DNA from: Brevundimonas aurantiaca
Lineage (GTDB): Bacteria > Pseudomonadota > Alphaproteobacteria > Caulobacterales > Caulobacteraceae
NCBI RefSeq assembly: GCF_014199955.1
Contig: NZ_JACHOQ010000013.1
Coordinates: 1-63,537 of the forward strand
Length of the DNA: 63,537 nucleotides
Reading direction: 5' to 3'
Shown: in pieces, positions 8,743-16,353 of the stretch
Position numbering within the stretch: the stretch's first letter is position 1
Layout of the letters: every line of letters begins with the position of its first letter
The notes under the pieces: generated by a model
What the model saw: the letters and a program-made list of their open reading frames with translations, nothing else
What the model was told of the DNA's origin: nothing
The model's database searches: none
Made by a program: the position numbers and the translations under genes

Positions 8743-8775
8743 CCTTCCCTCGGCGGCTCATTGAACGCGAAAACA

Positions 8776-8883
8776 GTGTCCGATGTGTCCGACAAAAAAG
8801 GTGTCCGATGTGTCCGATCTGTCCGACGCCCCTTGTTTTTCAAGCGAAATCTCACCGGCCCCAATCGGCCTGTCCGGCGATGG
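8776..8883. repeat. TGTCCGA-rich intergenic repeat, copy A
   Basis: Starts with GTGTCCGATGTGTCCGAC (8776-8793), then a six-A run, then GTGTCCGATG-TGTCCGATC-TGTCCGACG, and ends about 50 bases later with CTGTCCGGCG. It aligns with copy B at a constant offset of 158 bases from the A run (8794) to the terminal TGTCCGGCG (8871-8879) with no insertion or deletion, although the middle of the unit has diverged. Confidence 0.75.
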
Positions 8884-8951
8884 GGGCCACGACGGCTGTG
8901 GGCTGACCGTCGCGTCGGCGAGGGTCTGACAAGGCCGAGGGATCGGACCAG

Positions 8952-9040
8952 AAAAAAGGTGTCCGATGTGTCCGATCTGTCCGACGGCCTTTGATCTTAT
9001 TGCTAAAACAGCCGGACACGGATCGGACTGTCCGGCGGCG
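8952..9040. repeat. TGTCCGA-rich intergenic repeat, copy B
   Basis: Same layout as copy A: six A's, three TGTCCGA-type heptads identical to copy A over about 35 bases, a diverged middle, and the terminal CTGTCCGGCGG. In this copy the 3' part forms a perfect inverted repeat, GCCGGACA (9011-9018) with TGTCCGGC (9029-9036), so the heptad also occurs in the opposite orientation. Confidence 0.75.
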
Positions 9041-9349
9041 GTCCCGCCTAGCTCTCTCTCTCTGCGATGTCAAAGACCGGCGTCATTATAGGGGCGTCGA
9101 GCGAGGCGCCGGATCGTTCGGCGGCTGAGGCCGCAAGCCGTTGATACAGAGGGCGGGTTCTGGCGAGGTCGCGCGGGCGTCCAACGGCAGGTTCTGGGGC
9201 AGGCCCTGGCGCGCCGGGGGACGGAGAGGACGGGGGATGAAGGCGGGCGACGCCTCGCCTTGATCGGACGGGAGGGCCGGCCGGATCGGCTGACGAAGAA
9301 TCGCTTCGCGGTTCCGTCCAGGCCGATCAGCCACTAAGTCAGGGACGTC

Positions 9350-9904
9350 ATGACAGAACCGGATGAAACGCCCAAAGGTCTGAACGCGGTCGCAGAGGCG
9401 GCGAAACAGGCGCCCGGCCGAGGACTGCCGCCGGTTCATCTGTGGAATCCGGCCCATTGCGGCGAGATCGACATCGTGATCCGCCGCGACGGCGTCTGGA
9501 TGCACGAAGGATCGCCGATCGGGCGCGAGGCCCTTGTGCGGCTGTTCTCCACCGTTCTGCGCCTGGACCCGGACGGCTATCATCTGGTCACGCCGGTCGA
9601 GAAGATGAAGATCGAGGTCGAGGACCTGCCGTTTCGCGCCGTGGCGGTGCGGCGCGAGGGGGAGGACCTGATCTTCACCACCGACGTCGGCGACGAGGTG
9701 CGGGCCGGGGCGGACGACCCCCTGGTGGTGGACGAAGATCCCGAGACCGGCGAGCCGGCGCCGCGCGTGCATGTGCGCCGTGACCTGTGGGCGCGGATCA
9801 CGCGGGCGGTCTTCTATGAATTGGTCGAGGCGGCCGAGGAGGCGGACGGGCGGCTGGTGGTCCGGTCCGGCGGGCAGGTGTTTCCTCTGGGAGCCGTGGC
9901 GTGA
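9350..9904 (+). CDS. DUF1285 family protein
   Basis: A 184-residue cytoplasmic protein matching the DUF1285 family: PPVHLWNPAHCGEIDIVIRRDGVWMHEGSPIGREALVRLFSTVLR in the first half is the family core, followed by a beta-rich second half. The biochemical function is not known. The start at 9350 has AGGGA upstream. Its stop overlaps the GTG of the NUDIX hydrolase, which is in turn coupled to the CCA transferase; this three-gene order recurs in alphaproteobacteria as far as I remember and hints at a role linked to RNA or nucleotide maintenance, an inference from context. Confidence 0.88.
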   Translation: MTEPDETPKGLNAVAEAAKQAPGRGLPPVHLWNPAHCGEIDIVIRRDGVWMHEGSPIGREALVRLFSTVLRLDPDGYHLVTPVEKMKIEVEDLPFRAVAVRREGEDLIFTTDVGDEVRAGADDPLVVDEDPETGEPAPRVHVRRDLWARITRAVFYELVEAAEEADGRLVVRSGGQVFPLGAVA

Positions 9905-10575
9905 GTCTGGAGACCCTGAGGCGCAGACTTTCGGAGCGGCTGGCGCCGATCGGGGCCTGGCGGGCGGAGGCGGCGCCGGCGCGTTCCGATTTCGATCTCA
10001 ATCCCCAGGCGGCGCGGCCTGTGCGGGAGTTGAGGCCGGCCGCCGTCCTGATCCCGGTCGTGGCGCGGCCGGAGGGGGCGACGGTTCTGCTGACCCGTCG
10101 GGCCGACACCCTGGCCCGGCACACGGGACAGATCGCCTTTCCGGGCGGTCGGCTGGACCCTGGTGAAACCGCCGTTCAGGCCGCCCTGCGCGAGGCCGAC
10201 GAGGAGGTGGCGCTGAACCCCGCCGCCGTCGAGGTTCTGGGTCTGTCGGACGCCTATGAGACCGGCACGGGATTTCTGGTGACGCCGGTGATCGGATGGC
10301 TGGACCGTCCGCCCCTGACCCGGCCGTCGCCGGACGAGGTGGCGGAGGTGTTCGAGACGCCCTGGGACTTTTTGATGGACGCGGCCAATCACCGGCGGGA
10401 CTTTTATGATTTGGAAGACGGTCTGCGGCGGTGGTTCTGGGCCATGCCCTGGCAGGAGCGCTACATCTGGGGCGTCACGGCCGGCATTCTGAAGGGACTT
10501 CACGCGCGTCTTTACGGCGACGAGGTCGACCCGGAACGCGCGGCCGAGCGGGACGCCGCCGAGGTTGAGGCATGA
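9901..10575 (+). CDS. NUDIX hydrolase, probable CoA pyrophosphatase
   Basis: A 224-residue NUDIX hydrolase. The Nudix box (G-x5-E-x7-REUxEE) is intact as GGRLDPGETAVQAALREADEEV at about residues 81-102, preceded by LARHTGQIAFPGG, the extension found in the CoA-pyrophosphatase (NudL-like) group. It would hydrolyse CoA or a related nucleotide-diphosphate. Starts with GTG at 9901 overlapping the DUF1285 stop, and its own stop overlaps the ATG of the CCA transferase; residue numbers are approximate. Confidence 0.88.
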   Translation: MSLETLRRRLSERLAPIGAWRAEAAPARSDFDLNPQAARPVRELRPAAVLIPVVARPEGATVLLTRRADTLARHTGQIAFPGGRLDPGETAVQAALREADEEVALNPAAVEVLGLSDAYETGTGFLVTPVIGWLDRPPLTRPSPDEVAEVFETPWDFLMDAANHRRDFYDLEDGLRRWFWAMPWQERYIWGVTAGILKGLHARLYGDEVDPERAAERDAAEVEA

Positions 10576-11774
10576 CGGCCTCGGTGCAAGGCCAGCCCTG
10601 GCTGGAGGCGACGGCCACCCGCGCCGTCATGGCGGCGCTGGAAGCGGCGGGCGGCGCCGACTGCGCCCGCTTCGTCGGGGGCTGCGTCCGCAACAGCCTG
10701 ATGGGCCGTGCGGTGGACGACATCGACATCGCCACGCGGCTGACGCCCGAACAGACGATGGCGGCGCTGAAGGCGGCAGGGCTGAAGGCTGTGCCGACGG
10801 GTGTTGAGCACGGCACGGTCACGGCGGTTTCAGAGCGGGCGCCCTATGAGATCACCACCCTGCGCCGCGACGTGGAGACCGACGGCCGGCGCGCCGTGGT
10901 GGCCTTCACCCAGGATTGGGCGGAGGATGCCGCGCGGCGGGACTTCCGCCTCAACGCCCTCTACGCCGATGCGACCGGCGTGGTGTTCGATCCGACGGGC
11001 GGGGGGCTGGCGGACGCCGCCGAGGGGCGGATCGTCTTCGTCGGCGAGGCCGAAACGCGCATCCGCGAAGACTATCTGCGCATCCTCCGCTTCTTCCGGT
11101 TTCAAGCCTGGTATGGGCGGGGCGCGCCGGACGCGACGGGACTGGCCGCCTGCGCCGCTCTGAAAAGCGGCATGGCGCGGCTCTCGGCCGAGCGGGTGTC
11201 CAAGGAGCTGTTGAAACTGCTGGCGGCGCCGGACCCGGTCGCCAGCGTGCGCGCCATGGAGAGGACGGGCGTGCTGAGCCAGGTCTTGCCGGAGGTTCGA
11301 CCCCTGGCGATGTTCGAGGCCCTGAGCCGACGCAGCGGCGATCCTGTCCTGCGGCTGTCGGCGCTTCTGCCGGGTGATGAGACGGCGGTGCGACGGATCG
11401 CGGAAGGCTTGCGACTGTCCAACGCCGTGCGCGACCGGCTGGCGGCCGCCGTCGCCGAGGGGCCGGCGGTGAGGCCCGACATGGGCGCGGCCGAGGCGCG
11501 GGCTGCGATCTATCGGCTGGGGCGCCGCGCCTTTGAAGATCGGCTGGCGCGGGCGGAAGCGGCGGAAGGGAGCGACGGCGGTCCGCTGCGGCGGCTGGCC
11601 GAGGACTGGACGCCCCCCCGGCTGCCGGTCGGCGGCCGCGATCTGGCGCGGCTGGGGCTTCAGCCGGGACCGGACACGGGACGCATCCTCAAGGCCTTCG
11701 AGGAGGGCTGGGTGGCCGACGATTTTCCGACGGACGGCCATGAGGCCCGGCTGAAGGCCCTGATCGGCGGCTGA
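10572..11774 (+). CDS. cca: CCA tRNA nucleotidyltransferase (poly(A) polymerase family)
   Basis: A 400-residue class II nucleotidyltransferase that adds or repairs the 3' CCA of tRNAs. The N-terminal head has the signature FVGGCVRNSLMGRAVDDIDIATR (about residues 34-56) with the GG and DxD metal-binding residues; RRDFRLNALYAD (about residues 116-127) and RIREDYLRILRFFRF (about 162-176) are the family's further motifs. It is the last gene of the DUF1285-NUDIX-cca unit, joined by an ATGA overlap. The one tRNA in this window already encodes its CCA, so a repair role is likely at least for that tRNA. Confidence 0.92.
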   Translation: MTASVQGQPWLEATATRAVMAALEAAGGADCARFVGGCVRNSLMGRAVDDIDIATRLTPEQTMAALKAAGLKAVPTGVEHGTVTAVSERAPYEITTLRRDVETDGRRAVVAFTQDWAEDAARRDFRLNALYADATGVVFDPTGGGLADAAEGRIVFVGEAETRIREDYLRILRFFRFQAWYGRGAPDATGLAACAALKSGMARLSAERVSKELLKLLAAPDPVASVRAMERTGVLSQVLPEVRPLAMFEALSRRSGDPVLRLSALLPGDETAVRRIAEGLRLSNAVRDRLAAAVAEGPAVRPDMGAAEARAAIYRLGRRAFEDRLARAEAAEGSDGGPLRRLAEDWTPPRLPVGGRDLARLGLQPGPDTGRILKAFEEGWVADDFPTDGHEARLKALIGG

Positions 11775-11783
11775 ACCCGGAAG

Positions 11784-12737
11784 TCAGGGCGTGGCGCGGG
11801 TGAACTCGGTCACGACCGGATAGTGGTCCGAGCCGGTCGGTTCGCCGATGCGGCGGCTGAGCAGGGCCAGGTCCGGCGAGCGATAGACCTGGTCGATGGC
11901 GATACCCGCAAAGGCGGGCAGGGCCGAGGGCCAGGTGCCGGGAAAGCCGGGGGCGGGCAGGAGCCCCATGTCCGTCTTGATCTGGCGGCCGATCCGGGCG
12001 CTCGATACGCTGTTGAAGTCGCCGGCGGCGATGACCGGATGGGGCGGCGCGGCGCGTCGGCGCGCGTCCAGGGCCATGGCCTGGGTGATCTGGCCCCACT
12101 GATACTGATAGGGCCACGGCCGGGTCAGGTGGACGCCGAAGACGTTGATCGGGCCCAGGGGCGTCTCGACCACGGCGCCCACGGCCGACAGGCCGTCGCG
12201 AGAGGCGGGCAGGCGGCGCAGGATCGGATAGCGGGACGCGACGACCGAGAGGGCCCGGCCGCCCGGCGCCTCCGCCGCCCCCATGACCGCGCGGTGCGGA
12301 TAGCCCGCCAGGAGGTCGTCCAGACGATCCGACGCCGCATCGCCCACCTCGATCAGCACCAGAATGTCGGCGTCCGCCGCTGCGATCGACCGCTTCATGG
12401 CGGCGACGTCGGTGTTTTCCACCCAGAGATTGGCCGAGTACAGTCGAACGACGGGCCGGTCGGGCGCGGCGCGACCCTGGGACGGCGCCCATTGAGGCCA
12501 GACGGCGATCGCCAGGACAAGAACCGAAGCGACGCCTGCGCCGGCGGCGGGCCAGAGGCGCAGGATCAGGCAGGCCAGGGTCACGCCGGACGCCGCCAAA
12601 AGGGCCGGCGCCGTGAACTGGGCCAGTATGTCCACCCAGCGATGTCCGACGCCGCTGAGCGCCGCCGCGCCGACGGTCGCCAGGCCGAGCAGGACCAGAC
12701 CGGCGGCGGCGTTGGCTGCGGTCTTCAGCAACGACAT
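11784..12737 (-). CDS. Membrane-bound endonuclease/exonuclease/phosphatase-family protein
   Basis: A 317-residue protein with about three N-terminal membrane segments (residues 8-27, 38-58 and 62-82) and a periplasmic or cytoplasmic EEP catalytic domain. The domain shows the Asn motif (LYSANLWVEN), the metal Glu (LVLIEVGD), the GDFNSVSSA motif and the final GSDHYPVV Asp-His pair, so the active site looks complete. The EEP fold covers nucleases and phosphodiesterases, so the substrate cannot be named. The ATG at 12737 starts just before the first hydrophobic segment. It converges on cca with only 9 bases between. Confidence 0.85.
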   Translation of the reverse strand: MSLLKTAANAAAGLVLLGLATVGAAALSGVGHRWVDILAQFTAPALLAASGVTLACLILRLWPAAGAGVASVLVLAIAVWPQWAPSQGRAAPDRPVVRLYSANLWVENTDVAAMKRSIAAADADILVLIEVGDAASDRLDDLLAGYPHRAVMGAAEAPGGRALSVVASRYPILRRLPASRDGLSAVGAVVETPLGPINVFGVHLTRPWPYQYQWGQITQAMALDARRRAAPPHPVIAAGDFNSVSSARIGRQIKTDMGLLPAPGFPGTWPSALPAFAGIAIDQVYRSPDLALLSRRIGEPTGSDHYPVVTEFTRATP

Positions 12738-12803
12738 CCTTATTGCCTTTCTCGGTGAACGCTGTTGGCTATGTCGCGTTGATGGGCCGCAGTGAGAGGC
12801 GAC

Positions 12804-13265
12804 ATGGCCAGACGGTCGATCAAGGATATCGAGAAAATCTGGTCCAATGTCGAGGGCGTCAAGAAACTGTCGGACCGGGTCATCGGCATAGGTCCGGTCG
12901 GCTTCGGCATGGACGCCCTCCTGACCTGGGCGCCAGTGGTCGGCACGGCCTATACGGCGGGCACGGGCGCCTGGCTGCTGTTGCAGGCGATTCGGGCCAA
13001 GGCGGCGCCTGGGACGCTGGCCAGAATGGCGGCCTATATGGCGCTGGATACGGCGACGGGCACGGTCCCCATCGCCGGCGACCTGATCGACACCTTCTTC
13101 CCCGGCCAGCTGCTGGCGGCCAAGGCCCTGCAAAAGGACATCGAAACCAGCCACTGGGTCGAGGACTCCGAAGCCAACGCCCGGGCCAGCGGCGAGCATG
13201 AACGCCATCTGGAGACGGTCAGGAACCACAAGTCCCTGCGTCGTGTGGTCTATCTGCACGACTGA
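12804..13265 (+). CDS. DUF4112 family membrane protein
   Basis: A 153-residue protein resembling the DUF4112 family: two hydrophobic stretches around residues 30-75 (FGMDALLTWAPVVGTAYTAG and following) and a third around residues 80-105 ending in GDLIDTFF, then a charged C-terminal helix. Function unknown. The ATG at 12804 has GAGAGGCGAC directly before it; a GTG 12 bases upstream is possible but less well placed. It diverges from the EEP-family gene, sharing a 66-base promoter interval. Confidence 0.8.
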   Translation: MARRSIKDIEKIWSNVEGVKKLSDRVIGIGPVGFGMDALLTWAPVVGTAYTAGTGAWLLLQAIRAKAAPGTLARMAAYMALDTATGTVPIAGDLIDTFFPGQLLAAKALQKDIETSHWVEDSEANARASGEHERHLETVRNHKSLRRVVYLHD

Positions 13266-13410
13266 GCCCTATGGGCATGGAGGCTTGATCCCGCTGGGGG
13301 CGGGGAAAATGTTCAAGTGAAAACAATCTCGTAATCCGCTCCTTCTCCGTCTGACGCGCCTGGGTTCGCGGCGGCGGCAGACTGATCTCCGACGATAAAC
13401 GGAGAGCGCG

Positions 13411-14892
13411 ATGAGCGAAGATTTCACGGCGCGGCTGGTCCTGCCCTATCTGGCGGCGGGGCAGATGCAGAAGCATGTGACCCTGAACGCCGCCCTGAGC
13501 CGCCTGGACGCTCTGGTGCAGACGGCGGTGATCAGCCGGTCGGTTTCGAACCAACCGGCCACGCCCGCGGACGGCGACCTCTACATCCTGCCGCTGGCGC
13601 CGGTCGGCCCGGCCTGGAGCGGGCGTCCGGCCGGCGCCCTGATGCGGTTCGAGGCGGGCGGCTGGACCGAGGTCGCCGCGCCCGTGGGACTGATCGCCCT
13701 GGTTCTGGACGCGGGCGTGAGCGTGGTCCGCAGCGCCGCCGGCTGGCGACCACTGGGCGACTGTCTGGGCGAGGCCCAGGGCCTGTCGCGCCTGGGGGTG
13801 GGAACGACGGCGGACGCCGCAAACCCCCTGGCGATCAAGAGCAACGCCGCCCTGTTTACGGCGCGCGGCTCGGGCGAGGGCGGCGACGGCGATCTGCGCC
13901 TGACCCTGAACAAGGAGGCAGCGGGCGACGTGCTGTCGCTGCTGTTCCAGAGCGGATACGGCGGTCGGGCGGAACTGGGTCTGGTCGGCGACGAGGACCT
14001 GAGCCTGAAGGTCAGCGCCGACGGCGGCGGTTGGCGCCGCGCCTTCGCCGTGGATCGAGCGACGGGCAGGGTCGCCTTCGATCAAGGCGCCACCCGGCGC
14101 GAAACCAGCGTCTTCACCGCGGACGGCGTCTATGCCCCGCCGACCTGGGCGCGGTGGATCGAGGTCGTCTGCGTCGGCGGCGGCGGCGGGGGCGGATCGG
14201 GCATGGCGGGGCCTTCGGGAACGGCGCGGTTCGGCGGCGGCGGCGGCGGGGCGGGCGGCTTGAGCGAAGGACGCTGGGCGGTCGAGGATCTGGCGGGGAC
14301 GCTGGTGCTGACGGTCGGGGCGGGCGGGGTCGGCGGGGCCGCCGCTTCTGGGGCCGGGGCGGACGGCTCCAACGGAGGCTGGACCGCTCTGGGCGAGGGC
14401 GGAGGAATGCTGCTGAGCGCCGCCGGCGGCGCCGGGGGTCGGGGCGGGGGCGCGGCCGCCGGTCAGGGCGGCATCGGCGGCCTGGGGCTGCGCAGAGGCG
14501 ATCCCGGCGGCGACAGTTCGATCACAGCGACGGCCCAAGGCGGGGGCGAAACCCTGTGTCCCGACGGCCCCGGCGGGGGCGGCGGGGGCGGGGGCCTGTC
14601 GACCGCCGATGCGCCCCGCGCGGGCGGTCCGGGCGGGATCGGCGGCTGGACCGGCCGACAAAGTCCCGGCGGAGCGGCGGGCCAACCCGGTCAAACGTCT
14701 TCAACGCCCAATCTGGCCTGGGTCGGCGGCGGAGGCGGCGGGGGCGACGCCCAGGCTGGAGGTCCAGGCCGGGCGGGCGGCCCAGGCGGCGGTTTCGGCG
14801 GCGGGGGCGGCGGGGGCGGCGGGGGCCTGAACCTGTCCGGCGCCGGGGGCGCAGGCGCGGGAGGCGTGATCCGCATCACGGCGATCGGATGA
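13411..14892 (+). CDS. DUF2793 protein with glycine-rich C-terminus, fibre-like
   Basis: A 493-residue protein. Residues 1-120 match DUF2793 (TARLVLPYLAAGQMQKHVTLNAALSRLDALVQ, then a compact beta domain with DGDLYILP and GAWxE-like repeats). A middle beta region (residues 140-250) leads to a long collagen-like/glycine-rich tail (about residues 250-485) with many GGGGGG runs, ending in GVIRITAIG. DUF2793 proteins are associated with phage-tail or gene-transfer-agent loci in alphaproteobacteria, and the tail resembles receptor-binding or fibre tips. It is the first gene of an operon with lysis-type genes downstream, all joined by 4-base overlaps. No signal peptide is present, consistent with a phage-particle protein. 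Confidence 0.82.
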   Translation: MSEDFTARLVLPYLAAGQMQKHVTLNAALSRLDALVQTAVISRSVSNQPATPADGDLYILPLAPVGPAWSGRPAGALMRFEAGGWTEVAAPVGLIALVLDAGVSVVRSAAGWRPLGDCLGEAQGLSRLGVGTTADAANPLAIKSNAALFTARGSGEGGDGDLRLTLNKEAAGDVLSLLFQSGYGGRAELGLVGDEDLSLKVSADGGGWRRAFAVDRATGRVAFDQGATRRETSVFTADGVYAPPTWARWIEVVCVGGGGGGGSGMAGPSGTARFGGGGGGAGGLSEGRWAVEDLAGTLVLTVGAGGVGGAAASGAGADGSNGGWTALGEGGGMLLSAAGGAGGRGGGAAAGQGGIGGLGLRRGDPGGDSSITATAQGGGETLCPDGPGGGGGGGGLSTADAPRAGGPGGIGGWTGRQSPGGAAGQPGQTSSTPNLAWVGGGGGGGDAQAGGPGRAGGPGGGFGGGGGGGGGGLNLSGAGGAGAGGVIRITAIG

Positions 14893-15044
14893 GCCGTTCG
14901 CCCGATGCGCCTGAACCGATCGAGGTCTTGGACAGGGACGCCTGGGATGCGCCGGAGGCGCTGAACGACTGGGATCGCCGCGCGCAAACCGGCTGGGACG
15001 GCCGACACTTCAGCGCGCCTTTTGATGAAGAGGACGAAGAATGA
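14889..15044 (+). CDS. Small acidic protein of the phage-like operon
   Basis: A 51-residue, strongly acidic protein (ends FDEEDEE) with several Trp residues. It starts at an ATG overlapping the TGA of the DUF2793 gene and its stop overlaps the ATG of the holin-like gene, so both borders are ATGA junctions; that conserved coupling is the main evidence that it is translated. No family recognised. It could be an assembly chaperone for the fibre-like protein, by analogy with the small genes that follow phage fibre genes, but this is a guess. Confidence 0.65.
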   Translation: MSRSPDAPEPIEVLDRDAWDAPEALNDWDRRAQTGWDGRHFSAPFDEEDEE

Positions 15045-15328
15045 TCAGACGCAGACGGCCGGTTTCGGACCGGTCTTTCAGTCCGCCCCTGGCGGAGGCG
15101 CGCTGGCTGTGGCGCAGGCTCTACGCCTTTATGGTCAGCGCCGGCCTGTGGGTCCTGCTGATGCGGACGGTGGGGCGAACGCCCCCCGAAATGCTGCCCA
15201 AGATGACGGACGGGCTGATGGGGCTGCTGGCCCTGATCCTGGTGCTCTATCTGGTCGCGCCGACGGCGCAGCAGCTGGCCGCCATGATCGCAACCGCCCG
15301 TCCTCGCCTGCCGGGAGGTCGGCCATGA
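15041..15328 (+). CDS. Holin-like two-span membrane protein
   Basis: A 95-residue protein with a basic N-terminus and two membrane segments (about residues 26-44 and 58-79), the size and topology of class II phage holins. Holins form the inner-membrane lesion that releases or activates endolysin. The assignment depends on position: it directly precedes an M15 peptidase and a spanin-like pair, with ATGA overlaps on both sides. There is no sequence signature that proves holin function. Confidence 0.65.
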   Translation: MIRRRRPVSDRSFSPPLAEARWLWRRLYAFMVSAGLWVLLMRTVGRTPPEMLPKMTDGLMGLLALILVLYLVAPTAQQLAAMIATARPRLPGGRP

Positions 15329-15708
15329 GTTTCGGACTGTCCCAAAGCTCGCGCCGACGGCTCCTGGGCGTGCATCCCGCCCTGGTCGCCGTGGTCGAGG
15401 CCGCCATCGCGCGGAGCCCGGTCGATTTCCTGGTCACCGAGGGCGTTCGGACGCCCGAACGACAGGCGGCCCTGGTCGCCGCCGGCGCCAGCCGCACCCG
15501 ACGCTCGCGCCATCTGACCGGCCACGCGGTCGATGTGGCGGCCCTGGTGGACGGCCGAATCCGCTGGGACTGGCCGCTCTACGGTCGGATCGCGGCGGCG
15601 TTCAAGGCGGCGGCCCAGGAGCTTGAGACCCCGATCATCTGGGGCGGCGACTGGCGGACCCTGCGGGACGGCCCCCATTTCGAACTGGATCGCAGGGTCT
15701 TTCCATGA
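15325..15708 (+). CDS. M15-family peptidase, endolysin
   Basis: A 127-residue D-alanyl-D-alanine carboxypeptidase/L-Ala-D-Glu endopeptidase fold (M15). The zinc site is complete: SRHLTGHAVDVA (about residues 54-65, His and Asp ligands) and DGPHFELD (about 115-122, final His), with WGGDW before it. It lacks a signal peptide, so it needs a holin to reach the cell wall, as expected for a phage endolysin and unlike a housekeeping carboxypeptidase. The ATG at 15325 overlaps the stop of the holin-like gene. Confidence 0.85.
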   Translation: MSFGLSQSSRRRLLGVHPALVAVVEAAIARSPVDFLVTEGVRTPERQAALVAAGASRTRRSRHLTGHAVDVAALVDGRIRWDWPLYGRIAAAFKAAAQELETPIIWGGDWRTLRDGPHFELDRRVFP

Positions 15709-16199
15709 CCCCGGACGCTCTGAGGAAAGGTCTGCGGGCCGGGGGCTGGACGGCGGCCGTCGTTGCGGCCGTGGCGTTGACGGTCGCCCTGTTGGGCGGG
15801 CTGGGCTTTCGCTGGGATCCGCTGAACCTGGAGCAGCGCCGACGGGTTCGGGCCGAAGCCCGGGCGTCCGAGGCCGCAGCCTCGGCGAGGGCGGAGGGCG
15901 AGGCGCGGCGTCACGAGCAGGCGGGGACCGTCGCGCAACTCCGTCGATTGGAGCATTTCAAACAGCAGGAGACCCAGGCGACGCGGGCGACCGCCGTCGC
16001 CGTCTCCGAGGCGAAAAGGGCCGATGATGCAAACACTCTTCTGGAAAGCCGCCGCGCCGATCGTCTGCGCGCTCACGACCGCGAGCTGTGCCGGCTCGCC
16101 CCGGATCTCGCCGGTTGCGCCGCCGCGTCTGGCCTTGCCGGAGACGGCGAGCCGCCCCTGCGCCCTGGCGACGCTGCCGGCGGAGCCGACCCTGGCTGA
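15705..16199 (+). CDS. Rz-like inner-membrane spanin subunit
   Basis: A 164-residue protein with one N-terminal membrane segment (about residues 14-35) and a long Arg/Glu/Ala-rich helix (about residues 42-120) expected to form a coiled coil across the periplasm, followed by a short Cys/Gly-rich end. This is the layout of phage i-spanins (Rz), which with an outer-membrane lipoprotein fuse the two membranes at the last step of lysis. Identification is by architecture and by the nested lipoprotein gene that begins inside it, not by sequence family. The start overlaps the endolysin stop (ATGA). Confidence 0.7.
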   Translation: MTPDALRKGLRAGGWTAAVVAAVALTVALLGGLGFRWDPLNLEQRRRVRAEARASEAAASARAEGEARRHEQAGTVAQLRRLEHFKQQETQATRATAVAVSEAKRADDANTLLESRRADRLRAHDRELCRLAPDLAGCAAASGLAGDGEPPLRPGDAAGGADPG

Positions 16200-16332
16200 C
16201 CTTGAGGCCGCCTATATGTCGCGCGGCGCCCAGGTGCTGGCCTGTGACGGCGCTCGCCGGCTGGCGGTGGAGACGCTTCTGGCCGAGCGGGCGATGCAGG
16301 CGGCGGGACGGGCGTCCGTCCCGCCGCCTTAA
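16024..16332 (+). CDS. Rz1-like outer-membrane lipoprotein spanin subunit, nested start
   Basis: A 102-residue protein in another frame that starts 176 bases before the end of the Rz-like gene. It has a short hydrophobic leader with a lipobox-like TTASC (Cys22) and a Pro-rich segment straight after (SPRISPVAPPRLALP), both hallmarks of Rz1 proteins. A helical C-terminal part follows. The nested arrangement in the +1 frame is the classical Rz/Rz1 layout. The lipobox is imperfect at -3 (Thr), so export as a lipoprotein is likely but not certain. Confidence 0.65.
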   Translation: MMQTLFWKAAAPIVCALTTASCAGSPRISPVAPPRLALPETASRPCALATLPAEPTLADLEAAYMSRGAQVLACDGARRLAVETLLAERAMQAAGRASVPPP

Positions 16333-16353
16333 CAAGGCATGGGGCAAAAACGA

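Larger units (their letters stand above)
8743..9349. other. Gene-free interval with diverged repeats
   Basis: About 600 bases without a convincing coding region; the short frames present are Arg/Asp/Thr-rich low-complexity translations of the repeats. It holds two copies of a TGTCCGA-rich element (see the repeat entries), a CT run at about 9051-9062, and then some 280 bases of ordinary GC-rich sequence leading to the DUF1285 gene in which I see no clear promoter. Confidence 0.6.

Noticed and set aside
8776..9040. CRISPR array
   Set aside because: The heptads are contiguous and there are only two diverged units without regular spacers or cas genes nearby.
9086..9772. A long minus-strand frame across the DUF1285 gene and the upstream region
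   Set aside because: It has no recognisable family, low-complexity Arg/Pro composition, and its 3' half is the antisense of a clear DUF1285 gene.
13411..16332. Complete prophage
   Set aside because: No integrase, terminase, portal, capsid or attachment-site repeats are seen around the operon.
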